DNA of 64,000 bases, taken from assembly GCF_030362855.1 (NCBI RefSeq), contig NZ_JAUCBP010000012.1:310001-374000 (forward strand). The letters run 5' to 3'. This document shows, piece by piece, positions 1 through 10,300 of this stretch. A program made the translations under genes and the position numbers. The notes beneath the pieces were generated by a model. That model ran no database searches and was not told the DNA's origin. It saw nothing but the letters and a program-made list of their open reading frames with translations. Within the stretch, counting starts at the first letter, position 1; each line of letters starts with the position of its first letter. This stretch comes from Neoalteromonas arenosi. GTDB lineage: Bacteria; Pseudomonadota; Gammaproteobacteria; Enterobacterales; Alteromonadaceae.

Positions 1-1
1 G

Positions 2-583
2 CATATTTTGCGTGCACTTAAGTTGGGTGGTCGCGCCGCTGTGGTCGTGCCCGACGGCGTACTCTTTGGCTCGTCAAAAGCCCACCAGCAACTGCGCCAG
101 GAGCTGATTGAAAACAACCAGCTGGAAGGCATCGTCAGCCTGCCTAGCGGGGTATTTAAACCCTACGCCGGAGTGAGCACGGCCATTTTGTTATTTACCA
201 AAGGCGGTACAACCGACCGCGTGTGGTTTTATGACTTACAGGCTGATGGTTACTCGCTGGACGATAAACGCACACCACTTAAGGGCGAGGGTAGCAATGA
301 CCTGCCTGATGCATTGACCAAATGGAAGCAATATCGCCAGCTAATTGAAAGCAATGCTGACGCTGATTCATTTAATCAGGCGTTTGGCGATAAAACCCAG
401 AAAGCCTTTGTGGTGGATGCAGGCGAGATTACGAGCAATAAATTTGATCTTTCCATTAACCGTTACAAGGAAGTGGTGTACGAAGAGGAAGAGTACGAAG
501 ACCCTAAAGTGATACTCGGAAAGCTTAAAACGCTGGAAAAAGAGATTATGGCCGATCTGGATGAGTTGGAGGGAATGCTGTGA
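2..583 (+). CDS. hsdM: Type I restriction-modification DNA methyltransferase subunit M, C-terminal part (5' end outside window)
   Basis: Only the last ~193 residues are present; the reading frame is open through the window edge (upstream codons read H-I-L-R-A-L), so a TTG at 8 is not a start. The motif KLGGRAAVVVPDGVLFGSS, then LPSGVFKPYAGVSTAILLF, is typical of the end of the N6-adenine methylase domain in HsdM. HsdM pairs with HsdS to methylate host DNA and joins HsdR for cleavage. The stop overlaps the hsdS start by 4 bases (GTGA), showing translational coupling. The NPPY motif and SAM-binding region lie upstream of the window. No hsdR is seen downstream, so it should lie to the left if the system is complete. 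Confidence 0.93.
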   Translation, partial: HILRALKLGGRAAVVVPDGVLFGSSKAHQQLRQELIENNQLEGIVSLPSGVFKPYAGVSTAILLFTKGGTTDRVWFYDLQADGYSLDDKRTPLKGEGSNDLPDALTKWKQYRQLIESNADADSFNQAFGDKTQKAFVVDAGEITSNKFDLSINRYKEVVYEEEEYEDPKVILGKLKTLEKEIMADLDELEGML

Positions 584-1746
584 GTTGGCCGTTAGCTCCA
601 CTGAATGAACATGTAGATATATTGTCTGGTTTTGCCTTCAAATCAGATTTATTCAATACCTCAGGTGACGGTCTGCCTTTGGTCCGAATTCGAGATGTAG
701 TGGCAGGTGAATCTGAAACCTATTACTCAGGTGAATATTCTGAAGACTACGTGCTTGAAAATGGCGACATGCTCATAGGAATGGACGGAGACTTTAATCG
801 TGCTCGATGGAAAGGCGGGAGAGCGCTATTGAATCAGCGAGTATGTAAAGTTACAGCTAAAGCAGATACTTTAGATCAATCCTATCTCTATCATTTTCTG
901 CCGAAGGCATTAGCAAAAATACATGCCGAAACCCCCGCCGTTACGGTGAAACACTTGTCAGTGAAAGGGATTCGTAATATTGAAATCCCTCTCCCACCAC
1001 TCGACGAGCAAAAGCGTATCGCCGCCATCCTCGATAAAGCCGATGCCATACGCCGCAAGCGCCAGCAAGCTATCCAGCTCGCCGACGACTTCCTCCGCGC
1101 CGTCTTCTTAGATATGTTCGGCGACCCGGTGACCAATCCGAAAGGGTGGGAGACTAAGACAGTCGAACAGTTAATTTCGGATGAAAAATATGCGCTTAAA
1201 AGGGGGCCATTTGGTGGGGCTCTTAAAAAGGAAATATTCGTTGATGAAGGGTATCTGGTTTATGAGCAGTTTCATGCATTAAATGGGGATTTTTCATTCC
1301 AGAGGTATTTTATAGATGAGGCTAAATATCTAGAATTGAAGGCGTTCAGTGTAAAACCTAAAGATATTCTTGTCAGTTGCTCGGGAGTTAATCTTGGGCG
1401 TTTAGCTGAAGTACCTCTGGGTTCTCCTGAAGGGATTATTAACCAGGCGCTGATGAAGATAACTTTGAATCAAAAAGTCATGTTGAATGCTGTTTTCATA
1501 GATATTTTTTCAAACCCTAGCTTTAAGAAGGCTTTTTATGGGGATTTTAGAGGGGCTGCAATTCCCAATTTTCCGCCAATGTCTGCCTTCAAGGAGTTTA
1601 AATTTATCGTTCCTCCTATAAAGGTGCAGGAAAAATACACACGGATTAGAGCTAAGTTGCTGAATCATTCTCAGCGTTCAGAAAACATGGACGGTTTTAT
1701 GTTGTTTGAAGCTCTTAGCCAAAAAGCCTTTTCCGGCGAACTCTAG
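580..1746 (+). CDS. hsdS: Type I restriction-modification specificity subunit S
   Basis: The 388-residue protein starts at GTG 580, overlapping the end of hsdM. It has the two-half design of HsdS: target recognition domain 1 (about residues 1-140), a central conserved helix starting PLPPLDEQKRIAAILDKAD and running to about residue 190, then target recognition domain 2 starting near NPKGWE, and a final short helix ending in ALSQKAFSGEL. HsdS chooses the bipartite DNA site for methylation and cleavage. The length is in the usual range for full HsdS and I see no frameshift. The two recognition halves differ clearly from each other, so an asymmetric target is expected. The actual target cannot be read from the sequence. 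Confidence 0.95.
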   Translation: MSWPLAPLNEHVDILSGFAFKSDLFNTSGDGLPLVRIRDVVAGESETYYSGEYSEDYVLENGDMLIGMDGDFNRARWKGGRALLNQRVCKVTAKADTLDQSYLYHFLPKALAKIHAETPAVTVKHLSVKGIRNIEIPLPPLDEQKRIAAILDKADAIRRKRQQAIQLADDFLRAVFLDMFGDPVTNPKGWETKTVEQLISDEKYALKRGPFGGALKKEIFVDEGYLVYEQFHALNGDFSFQRYFIDEAKYLELKAFSVKPKDILVSCSGVNLGRLAEVPLGSPEGIINQALMKITLNQKVMLNAVFIDIFSNPSFKKAFYGDFRGAAIPNFPPMSAFKEFKFIVPPIKVQEKYTRIRAKLLNHSQRSENMDGFMLFEALSQKAFSGEL

Positions 1747-1755
1747 GGACAGAGT

Positions 1756-3978
1756 ATGATAAACGAAATCCAAATTAATCCACCGGTAGCAACCTATCAG
1801 ACTCCAAATGTTCTGAACGACCTTCGCCCAATCAACTTTATTTTCGGTGCGAATGGTACGGGGAAAACGACTATCAGTCGTGTCATTGCGGGAGAGGCGG
1901 GACACGATCACTGTCAGTTGCTATGGCAAGGCGGTAGTGAGCTTGAACGCATGGTGTATAACCGGGATTTTGTTGATCGCAATTTTAATCAAGATGGTCG
2001 TCTTCAAGGCGTTTTTACTTTGGGCGAGGATCAGGTTGAGGCAGAAAAGAAGATTGAAGAACTCAGGCCGAACATAGAAAAGGTATCTCGGGAGATCGCG
2101 AGCCTCAATAACCAGTTAGATGGTTCCGGTGAACTAAGAGGTGTACGTCAGGAACTGTCCGATCTTGATTCAGCATTACGAGAGAAGTGTTGGTTGCAAA
2201 AGCAACGTCACGATGACTATTTTCAGGTGGCTTTCATCGGAGTTCGAAATAATGCTGACAAATTCAAAGCCAGAGTCTTATCAGAGTATGAGGCCAATAC
2301 GGCTGAACTCCTCTCATTGGATGAGCTAAAACGTAAAGCTCAGACCATTTTTTCAAATGACATTGAGCGAGTTGCTCCGCTACAGGCGATTGCTGCAGAT
2401 GAACTCGTGGCGTTTGAGAGTAATGCATTATTACAAAAGGCGATAATTGGTAATCAGGATGTAGAAATTGCCGAACTTATCAAGCGCCTGGGTAACAGCG
2501 ACTGGGTAAAGCAGGGGCGTAAGTATCACGAACAAGTGCCGGATACCTGCCCCTTCTGTCAGCAGTCAACGGATGAGCAGTTTGAGGAACAGCTCAACGC
2601 CTTTTTCAGCGAAGCCTATGACAATGATGTTCAATCATTGAAGGATTTACGGGCAAGATATCAGCAGTCGGGCGAACATTTATTAACGGTGTTAGAAGGT
2701 TGCCTTGAATCTCGCAATTCATTTTTAAATAGCGAGCTTTTTGAAGCAGACGTACAGGCTCTGTCGGGGAGGTTGAAAAGTAATCTCACCGTAATTGATA
2801 AAAAAATTACCGAGCCGAGCGGTAAGGTTGAACTGGACTCAATCGGACCACTGGTGGCCAAATTGCAAACAATGGTCGCTGAGGCCAATAAGTCAACGCA
2901 TGATCATAATCAAACGGTAGACAACATTGCCAGCGAAAAACGAACGCTGACTGCACAGGTTTGGCGTTATGTGCTTAATGAGTTGTCAGGTGATTTAGAG
3001 CAGTACCACCAAAGTAAAGAACGTCTTCAACAAACGATTGGCGGCATGGAGCAAAGACTTCGAGAGAAGAATGAACTGCTTACTGGTTTGCAGAATCAAG
3101 TAAACGAATTAGAAAAGCAAACGACATCTATTCAACCAACCATTACAGCCATTAATGATCTGTTAAAGAAATTCGGATTCACATCCTTTTCAATAGGAGA
3201 AGTGGAAGACGGACGTCACTATCGGATAATCCGACCAAACGGTGAGGATGCGAGCCGTTCATTGAGTGAAGGTGAGAAGACCTTCATAACATTCTTGTAC
3301 TTTTACTACTTGATCAAGGGCGCTCAATCCCCCTCAGGTATTACAACAAACCGGGTCGTTGTGTTTGATGACCCAATTTCCTCCCTAGACAGCGACGTGT
3401 TGTTTATTGTCAGTACGCTCATTAAAGAGGTTATGGAATTAGCTAGGAGTGGAGAGTCACAGATAAAACAGGTTTTCGTACTCACACACAACGTTTATTT
3501 CCATAAAGAAATCAGTTTCCATCAAAAACGAAGTGGCCGAGATGTTTTGAGCTCTGAATCCTTTTGGATGGTTAAGAAGTCTGAGGATGGGTCAATTGTG
3601 CAACGCTGCAATCAAAATCCTGTTAGCTCAGCATACGAACTACTGTGGGCTGACCTAAAACGACAAGATATTTCAAACGTCAGTTTACAAAACACGATGC
3701 GTCGCATTATCGAGACTTATTTCACCATGTGGGGAGGAATGGGTAAGGACAAAATCTGCGAAAAATTTGAGGGGCGAGACAAACAGCTATGTCACTCTCT
3801 TTTTTCTTGGGTTAACGATGGCTCGCACTCCATCCATGACGATATCTACGTGAGTCATGGTGAGCAGACTAACGAGGCATACTTGCGTGTATTTCACGAG
3901 ATTTTTGTCAAAGCGGGGCAGAAGGGGCATTTCTCTATGATGATGGGTGAAAATGCTGTGGAAGTTGAACACAGCTAA
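1756..3978 (+). CDS. AAA_13-type ATPase resembling RloC/PrrC (candidate anticodon nuclease)
   Basis: The protein has 740 residues and starts 9 bases after hsdS. It carries a P-loop GANGTGKT (31-38), a long coiled-coil middle, an ABC-type signature LSEGEKT (about 503-509), Walker B and D-loop VFDDPISSLDSD (536-547), and an H-loop THN (577-579). A CPFC pair (Cys265, Cys268) sits inside the coiled-coil region, like the zinc hook of RloC. Near the C-terminus Arg649-x3-Glu653 is followed by His691, which resembles the Arg-Glu-His arrangement of the PrrC/RloC nuclease domain. Known members are linked to type I systems and cut tRNA anticodon loops when restriction fails. Linkage, hook and ATPase parts are visible; nuclease activity is inference. 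Confidence 0.7.
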   Translation: MINEIQINPPVATYQTPNVLNDLRPINFIFGANGTGKTTISRVIAGEAGHDHCQLLWQGGSELERMVYNRDFVDRNFNQDGRLQGVFTLGEDQVEAEKKIEELRPNIEKVSREIASLNNQLDGSGELRGVRQELSDLDSALREKCWLQKQRHDDYFQVAFIGVRNNADKFKARVLSEYEANTAELLSLDELKRKAQTIFSNDIERVAPLQAIAADELVAFESNALLQKAIIGNQDVEIAELIKRLGNSDWVKQGRKYHEQVPDTCPFCQQSTDEQFEEQLNAFFSEAYDNDVQSLKDLRARYQQSGEHLLTVLEGCLESRNSFLNSELFEADVQALSGRLKSNLTVIDKKITEPSGKVELDSIGPLVAKLQTMVAEANKSTHDHNQTVDNIASEKRTLTAQVWRYVLNELSGDLEQYHQSKERLQQTIGGMEQRLREKNELLTGLQNQVNELEKQTTSIQPTITAINDLLKKFGFTSFSIGEVEDGRHYRIIRPNGEDASRSLSEGEKTFITFLYFYYLIKGAQSPSGITTNRVVVFDDPISSLDSDVLFIVSTLIKEVMELARSGESQIKQVFVLTHNVYFHKEISFHQKRSGRDVLSSESFWMVKKSEDGSIVQRCNQNPVSSAYELLWADLKRQDISNVSLQNTMRRIIETYFTMWGGMGKDKICEKFEGRDKQLCHSLFSWVNDGSHSIHDDIYVSHGEQTNEAYLRVFHEIFVKAGQKGHFSMMMGENAVEVEHS

Positions 3979-4047
3979 TTCGAAATTTGAGTCAAGAAAG
4001 CAACAGGTACAATGTGTATTTGAAGGAATAAGCAGTCAGGAGGGAGT

Positions 4048-7000
4048 ATGTACAATATTGATGGTGTTTTAGGTGAGGGCAAAACGGTCAGCGGATTTAT
4101 AATTTCGCTGTTGCACCAACGGGAACTGACCGAGCCCAATGGTTCCCCCTTGTTCACCTATCAGCTGAGTGCTGATGCTTATTCCAGACTACGTTCCCTC
4201 TTACAGGCAAGCCCTCCTAATTCAGCATCATTGAAAAACGCACATTGGTGCGCGGCATTTTGTTTGTTCGGAGCAGAATGGTACCGGCGCGAATACCAGT
4301 CTGCCTGGTCATGGTCAGGTATATTTCATGCGCTGGGTTTTGAGCTAGAACCTGGTCAGCGCGCTGATGCCGTGATTAAGGGCCTGGCTTATTGGAAGCG
4401 CCCTGTTAATCGCTATGAAAGCAATCGCAATGACTACCTTGGGTCACTGTTCAGTGAAGGCGGTCTGCCTTTCTCCTTACTGGCTGCAGAGGGGGGGCGC
4501 TTTCTGGCGTTATTCAGAAAGTTGCTGGTGGAGTTTGACCGGGCCAGGTCCTTTGGCGTCTCCCCCGTACCGCTGATTGAGCAGCAATTGCAGGGGATGC
4601 CTGATGCATTTCATTCAGATAGCACCGTCACTTTGTTGCACGATATGGTGAGTAACCTTTACGCCCTGATTGATACATACAGTTTAGAGGAGCAAAGTGC
4701 GCCAGCAGAGCATCTCGATTCAGTGGTGAAAAATTGGCGAGTTAGCTTTCCCATCCCTCTGGATACGGAAACAGGTGATAAATTTTTATCAGGCTTACTT
4801 TATTCCGCGGCGGCTCGCCGTAAAGATAAGAAGCGTGAACTGCAGCGTTTAAAGCTTTGCCAATGGCTAAGCAATTCCAGCGAATTGTCGTTTGCAGCAA
4901 GTATTCACATCAGTAAGCAATTTACTATTCCACTGACCCGAAAAGACCTATCAGCACCTATTGTCGAAGTGTTGGTGTTTGAAGGAAAAACACAAATCGC
5001 CGATTTTGGGATGGCCCGGGCAGAGATAAGCGACAACGGCATTACGCTGCAGATGCGTAAAACGGAAGTATTCGTTCGGCGAGATCACCATGAGGTGCCA
5101 CTTTCTATCGTCGTCATGCAGTCGGGGAGAGTCAGTTATATTGAAGAAATTCCAGCATCCACATTGTCACTTAATGATATGCCCGTGCTCCTTGCAAAGC
5201 AAAATGACAAATATGAGGTGGTAGGTTGTGGCAGTGTAAGTCAGAAAGCCGAAAGCCTGGTGGTACTGTTCCCCGAGGATGCTCACGTCGATAGTACAGA
5301 CGCCACATTAATCGACGACGTGCAGTTCCAGAGCCATCGTCGGGTTGGGTTTTCGGGTGAGCTTGTTATTTGCTACTCCAGCGCAGAAGACAACGACACT
5401 TATCACCTATCCAACAAAGAAGACAGTTACAGCAAAGAAAGCCTGGAGATAAAAGGCGAGCAAGTAGAGTTTCCCAGTCAAGGGGGCTATCCGGTATACA
5501 AAGGCGTTCCGCGCACTACCTGTCATTATCCTGAAGCTCGAGTTTTCATCGGTGACAACGAGGTGGGAAGCGCAGCCCACTCGGCCGAACTTTATGGACG
5601 ACAAGTTTTACGGGTAAAGGCCCAGGGAAAAACGCTTTACCGGCGAAAGATCGCGATTCTGCCGAATGATTTTGAGATTGAATTGCAGCCAGGACAAAAC
5701 CCGAATACCGGCAAAATGTCAATTACGAGTGAAAAAGCCTTTATTTACAACGTTGACTCTGAACTTGATACCAAGACACTGTCAGAGAACGGTACTAAAC
5801 ATATAGTACTGAGTTCTCGCGGCATTCCACCTGTCCACATTGGATTGCAGGTACAGGCCAACTTACTGGCAGAGCCTATTTCTCTTGTCATTCCATTTCC
5901 CTGCCGTGGCGCGCTGGTATTTGATGCAAATGGAAAAGTACTGCCTCGTCATTGTGCCATTAAAGATTTGTTGGGTGTTCGCGCTGTGTTGTTTAAAGCG
6001 CCTAATAAGCCGAGAACGGAATTTGATATAGAGCTCAAAGCGCCAACGTCGTCCAAGGATAATCCATCCTATGTGTTTCATTACGATGTTCAAAAAAGCG
6101 CAGAGGAAGTGAGCCTGTTTGAGTTGCGAGACAAAATTAAGGAACTGCTGGCCACTGCTCAAAATAATGAACTTGATGAAGTAGTAAGAATGGTCATTAA
6201 CAGTCAGGGGACTGTACTCAAACAATACACCGTCGGCTGGAATGCTGCATCAGGGAAGGTCGCTTTTGACACTTTGATGTTCAGTAGTGATGAGGTGAGG
6301 GATTTCTCTGAGCTAAAGCTTGAGTTAATTAACCTGGCAGACCCAAATGAAAAGCCAGAAGTACTGACTCAGAGGTTATCAAACGGTGTGCCAACAGGTG
6401 TGTTTGAGTTGCCGCAACGTCGCGTCACACCGAAGCTTGCTGTTCCCCAAAAAGCATCGGCGGTTTCCTTCAGGGCTATATTTGTTCCGCCTACCGAGTC
6501 TGCGGTGTTATCAGGAGAAGTTCGTTCTCTGGAAAAGGCTGCGCAGCATTATCACCCTGTTCACAATACTGATGCTTTTACGTCTGTATTGGATGCTATG
6601 GCAACTAACCTTGAGCATTCAGGCTGGCGATACCTCGATAAATTGCTTGAGAGTTACGGGCATCTACCCCTTGCCACTTTTGAAGCCTGGAAGGCGCTAG
6701 CAAAGCATAAAGGTTGTTTAGCGCTTCTGCCGTTTGCTACCAAACAAGCAGTTGAAACAGTGTTAGAGCTGTTACAAACACAATGCAATGTTGTCTGGGA
6801 GTTAATACCGCTGCGTTATTGGCGTGAAGCCATCGAGCGCTACCGTGTGTATCTGGAGAACTTGGGCTTCCCTGAGCCATTAGTAGCAAAATATTCGCAG
6901 GATAAAACAGTTGCGATAACCGGCTTTATGTCATTGCCGGAGTTGTTCTCAGTCGATAGCAAAAACAAGGCTATGTACCCCATTTTAATTAACACCTGGA

Positions 7001-7308
7001 AAGATGATCTGTTGCGCCATAGTGCCGACGTGAAAGTCCGCTGGCCGCAGCATTACGGAACTGAACTACAACGAGCTGTTTTAACAAACTTCAGAGAATT
7101 GGCATCGTTTGACGTGCCACACGAGTTTCAAAGCGCCGTTATGTATTTCCCGATAATGGCTGCGGCAGTCGTTATGGGTAAAGCCGACTGGAAAGAGCAT
7201 CTCGGTTCTAACCACGTGAACTATTTTCTGCTGCGTCAGCTTTTGGAGTTTGACCGCGACTGGTTTAACCCTGTATTTCAATGTGCGCTAAGTTTCTTTG
7301 AGGAGTAA
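4048..7308 (+). CDS. druH: Druantia type III protein DruH-like
   Basis: The protein has 1086 residues and starts at ATG 4048 behind a strong AGGAGG ribosome site. I recognise no catalytic motif: no P-loop, signal peptide or obvious membrane segment. The call rests on architecture. It is a ~1.1 kb-residue unknown protein directly coupled (TAATG overlap at 7306-7310) to a ~2100-residue DUF1998-type helicase, which is the two-gene layout of Druantia type III (druH-druE). The N-terminal third is rich in aromatic residues and reads as helical; the middle (about 280-640) reads as beta-rich. The gap to the ATPase upstream is 69 bases, so one transcript may cover both. The exact role of DruH is unknown. 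Confidence 0.72.
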   Translation: MYNIDGVLGEGKTVSGFIISLLHQRELTEPNGSPLFTYQLSADAYSRLRSLLQASPPNSASLKNAHWCAAFCLFGAEWYRREYQSAWSWSGIFHALGFELEPGQRADAVIKGLAYWKRPVNRYESNRNDYLGSLFSEGGLPFSLLAAEGGRFLALFRKLLVEFDRARSFGVSPVPLIEQQLQGMPDAFHSDSTVTLLHDMVSNLYALIDTYSLEEQSAPAEHLDSVVKNWRVSFPIPLDTETGDKFLSGLLYSAAARRKDKKRELQRLKLCQWLSNSSELSFAASIHISKQFTIPLTRKDLSAPIVEVLVFEGKTQIADFGMARAEISDNGITLQMRKTEVFVRRDHHEVPLSIVVMQSGRVSYIEEIPASTLSLNDMPVLLAKQNDKYEVVGCGSVSQKAESLVVLFPEDAHVDSTDATLIDDVQFQSHRRVGFSGELVICYSSAEDNDTYHLSNKEDSYSKESLEIKGEQVEFPSQGGYPVYKGVPRTTCHYPEARVFIGDNEVGSAAHSAELYGRQVLRVKAQGKTLYRRKIAILPNDFEIELQPGQNPNTGKMSITSEKAFIYNVDSELDTKTLSENGTKHIVLSSRGIPPVHIGLQVQANLLAEPISLVIPFPCRGALVFDANGKVLPRHCAIKDLLGVRAVLFKAPNKPRTEFDIELKAPTSSKDNPSYVFHYDVQKSAEEVSLFELRDKIKELLATAQNNELDEVVRMVINSQGTVLKQYTVGWNAASGKVAFDTLMFSSDEVRDFSELKLELINLADPNEKPEVLTQRLSNGVPTGVFELPQRRVTPKLAVPQKASAVSFRAIFVPPTESAVLSGEVRSLEKAAQHYHPVHNTDAFTSVLDAMATNLEHSGWRYLDKLLESYGHLPLATFEAWKALAKHKGCLALLPFATKQAVETVLELLQTQCNVVWELIPLRYWREAIERYRVYLENLGFPEPLVAKYSQDKTVAITGFMSLPELFSVDSKNKAMYPILINTWKDDLLRHSADVKVRWPQHYGTELQRAVLTNFRELASFDVPHEFQSAVMYFPIMAAAVVMGKADWKEHLGSNHVNYFLLRQLLEFDRDWFNPVFQCALSFFEE

Positions 7309-10300
7309 TGATAATGAAAGGATTTTTTTCGACATTAAAGAGGCAAGCGAATTCCCGAGCTAAGGAAGCGACTCTCAGCGTTCTGGGTATAAATAAACCA
7401 GGACTGCGAAATCATCTTAGCGCCAAAATGGAAGGCGATGAGGCGTTCGTTCACGGACCGGTATTCGAACAAATGTTTGCCTGGGAGCGTGATCTCTCCT
7501 CTTCGATGGAGGAACTCTCTGATCAGGGCTTACTATCCAAGGCCGTTATCGATGCGCTGGATGCAAAAAATAATGACCGTTACCGTTTTAACAGAGAATG
7601 GTATCCGTTCAAGCATCAGCACAAGGCTTGGAAAGACTTACTAGCACCAAAGGCACAGTCCAGGATCATTACCAGTGGAACGGGTTCAGGTAAAACCGAA
7701 TGCTTTATGATACCGGTACTGGAAGACCTATATCGTGAGTCTATCGAGGCTAAGGCCCAATTATCCGGGGTGAGAGCATTATTTTTATATCCATTGAATG
7801 CCCTGATTAACTCGCAACGAGAGCGGCTCAATGCCTGGACAAAGCACTTCGATGGCGATATTCGTTTTTGTCTGTTTAACGGTAAAACACCGGAGTACCT
7901 GGAAAGTAAAGAACGACAACGTCAAAAAGCCAATCCTCAGGAAGTGATGAGTCGTGAGGGACTTCGTGAAGATCCGGCGCAGATTCTCGTCACCAATGGC
8001 ACTATGCTGGAATACATGCTCATCCGGCAGGCGGATGCACCTATTATTGAACAGTCAAAAGGAAAACTTCGCTGGATAGTGCTGGATGAGGCCCACACGT
8101 ATGTGGGCTCGCAGGCTGCCGAGCTGGCTCTGCAATTACGGCGTGTAATGCAGGCATTTGAGGTGAAACCAGAGAATATCCGGTTCGTCGCTACTTCCGC
8201 AACTATCGCGGGGGAGGAAGCGGAAAACAGCCTGAAACGCTATTTAGCAAACCTCGCGAATATCTCAGAGGATCAGGTTGATGTAATTGGTGGTCGCAGA
8301 CGAGTGCCACAACTCACGCCGGCGGCATCAGAAAGTCTCACCCTGAATGAGATTGAGGCGATTGAGCCAGAAGGTGAGACTCCTGATTCAAAAAAAGAGA
8401 AACGAGAACCGGCAGTATCTCAAAAACGCTTTAATGCGTTGGTCAACAATACAATTGCAATGTCTTTGAGAGCGTTGCTTACTAAACAAAACTCCCCGCC
8501 AAAAACAATCGAAGAGTTAAAGCGTGGACTGTCTGAATTCAACTTAACGGAAAATGAGATATATCGTTGGTTGGACGTGTGTACGAATACCCGGCCCTCT
8601 TATAACGGTCAGGATGAGGCGTTTCTTAAACTGCGCGCGCACTATTTTCAGCGGACACTGGATGGGATATGGGCATGTATCGATAAGCAGTGTTCTCACA
8701 AAGCCAATACTCCTCTGGATGAACAATGGCCTTTTGGGACCGTTTATTCAACTCACCGTGTTAATTGTGAATGCGGTGCACCGGTATTGGAACTTGCATT
8801 CTGTGATGAGTGTAACGAGCCCCACCTGCTCGGGGCATATGATACCAACTCCATGCTACAACAGTGGGTAAATCGTCAGGAAGATGAGTTTTCTCTTACA
8901 GAGGGAGAGAGGGAATTAGACCCCGATGATGCTATTGATGAATCTGGCTCTGATAACGACAATACGACCAGAACGTCGCAGCCAGTCGTATTTAGCAATA
9001 ACGTGAGCGAGGCTCATAATTATCACCCAACCTCCTTTGACAAAACAGGGAAGATGGCATTTGGCGACGGAGACATAAACCTTGCGGCTAATGAAGAGCA
9101 GCTCCAGGAGTGCGCAGATTGCGGCCATACCGGGCGCGGGCAGAATGGTAGAGCATTCAGGCGATGTTTACTTGGTGCTCCTTTCTATGCAACCAACGCA
9201 GTTCCAACCGTATTGGAATATTGCCCGGACTTTGAACGCGACGAGAAAGAAAAAAACAAAGAAGGCCCTAATTCTCTACCAGGGCGTGGTCGTAGGCTCA
9301 TCACCTTTACCGACAGCCGGCAAGGCACCGCTAAAATTTCAGTTAGTATGCAGCAAGAGGCTGAGCGTTCACATTTCAGAGGGGTATTGGTTCGGGAACT
9401 GCGGAAGTCCCTTGAGTCAAAAATGGATTTGGCACCCGAGCTTCTTGAAAAAGTGAAAGCTTATCAGTCGATGCCGCTTGAGAAGATGAAAGAGCTATTA
9501 CCAGTGATTGCACAGGTTAACACTGGCGACGCTGAAGCATTGAAAACATACATATCAGCGTTAGAAGGTGGCTCTCAAAGTAAAGTGCAGCCCAAGCCAA
9601 TGCAATGGTTAGAGCTTACTGGAATCGTAAAGAGCGATAACGATATCGCTCACTCAATGACGATTGAGAACCGGTACCTGGATCCAGAAGTGTTTGAGCG
9701 TTCTGATGCTACAAAACTCTCTGAAATGCTGCTGACACGTGAAATCGCAAGACGTCCCAAGTTTCGAAACAACATCGAGACACAGGGGCTTATAAAGCTT
9801 GTTTATCCTGGGATTGAAGCTATCGATAAAACTCCGGAATTCTGGGCCGAGCACAAACTGTCGCTTAGAGACTGGAAAGACTACCTCAAAGTTTGCATGG
9901 ATTTTTTCGTCAGAGAAAATACCTATGTAGCAGTCAATGACGAGTGGTCTCGCTGGATAGGCATGCACTTTTATCCCAAGTTTTTGATCGATCCCGACTC
10001 TAAGGATGAAGACGAAAACAGAATTAAAAAATGGCCGCTCGTTAAAACGGGTAACAAGCGACAGCAAAGAATTATCACTTTATTGGCAAAGGCTGCTGGC
10101 TTTGAAAAATTAGAAGCAAGGGAAGAAAGCATCCTCAACACCTGGTTGAAAGCGGCATGGAAAGCTCTTGTTGATACGCGCACGCTTTCAGAGGTATCGA
10201 ATAAGCAATTTCAGTTGCGATTAAACACAGTGCAGTTTTCACTTATGTCGGAAGCTTTCATCTGTCCGATAACAAATAAGCTTCTTGATACAACATTTAA

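Noticed and set aside
5863-6225. 120-codon minus-strand frame inside the druH-like gene
   Set aside because: Fully antisense to a longer, well-supported gene, with no start signals.
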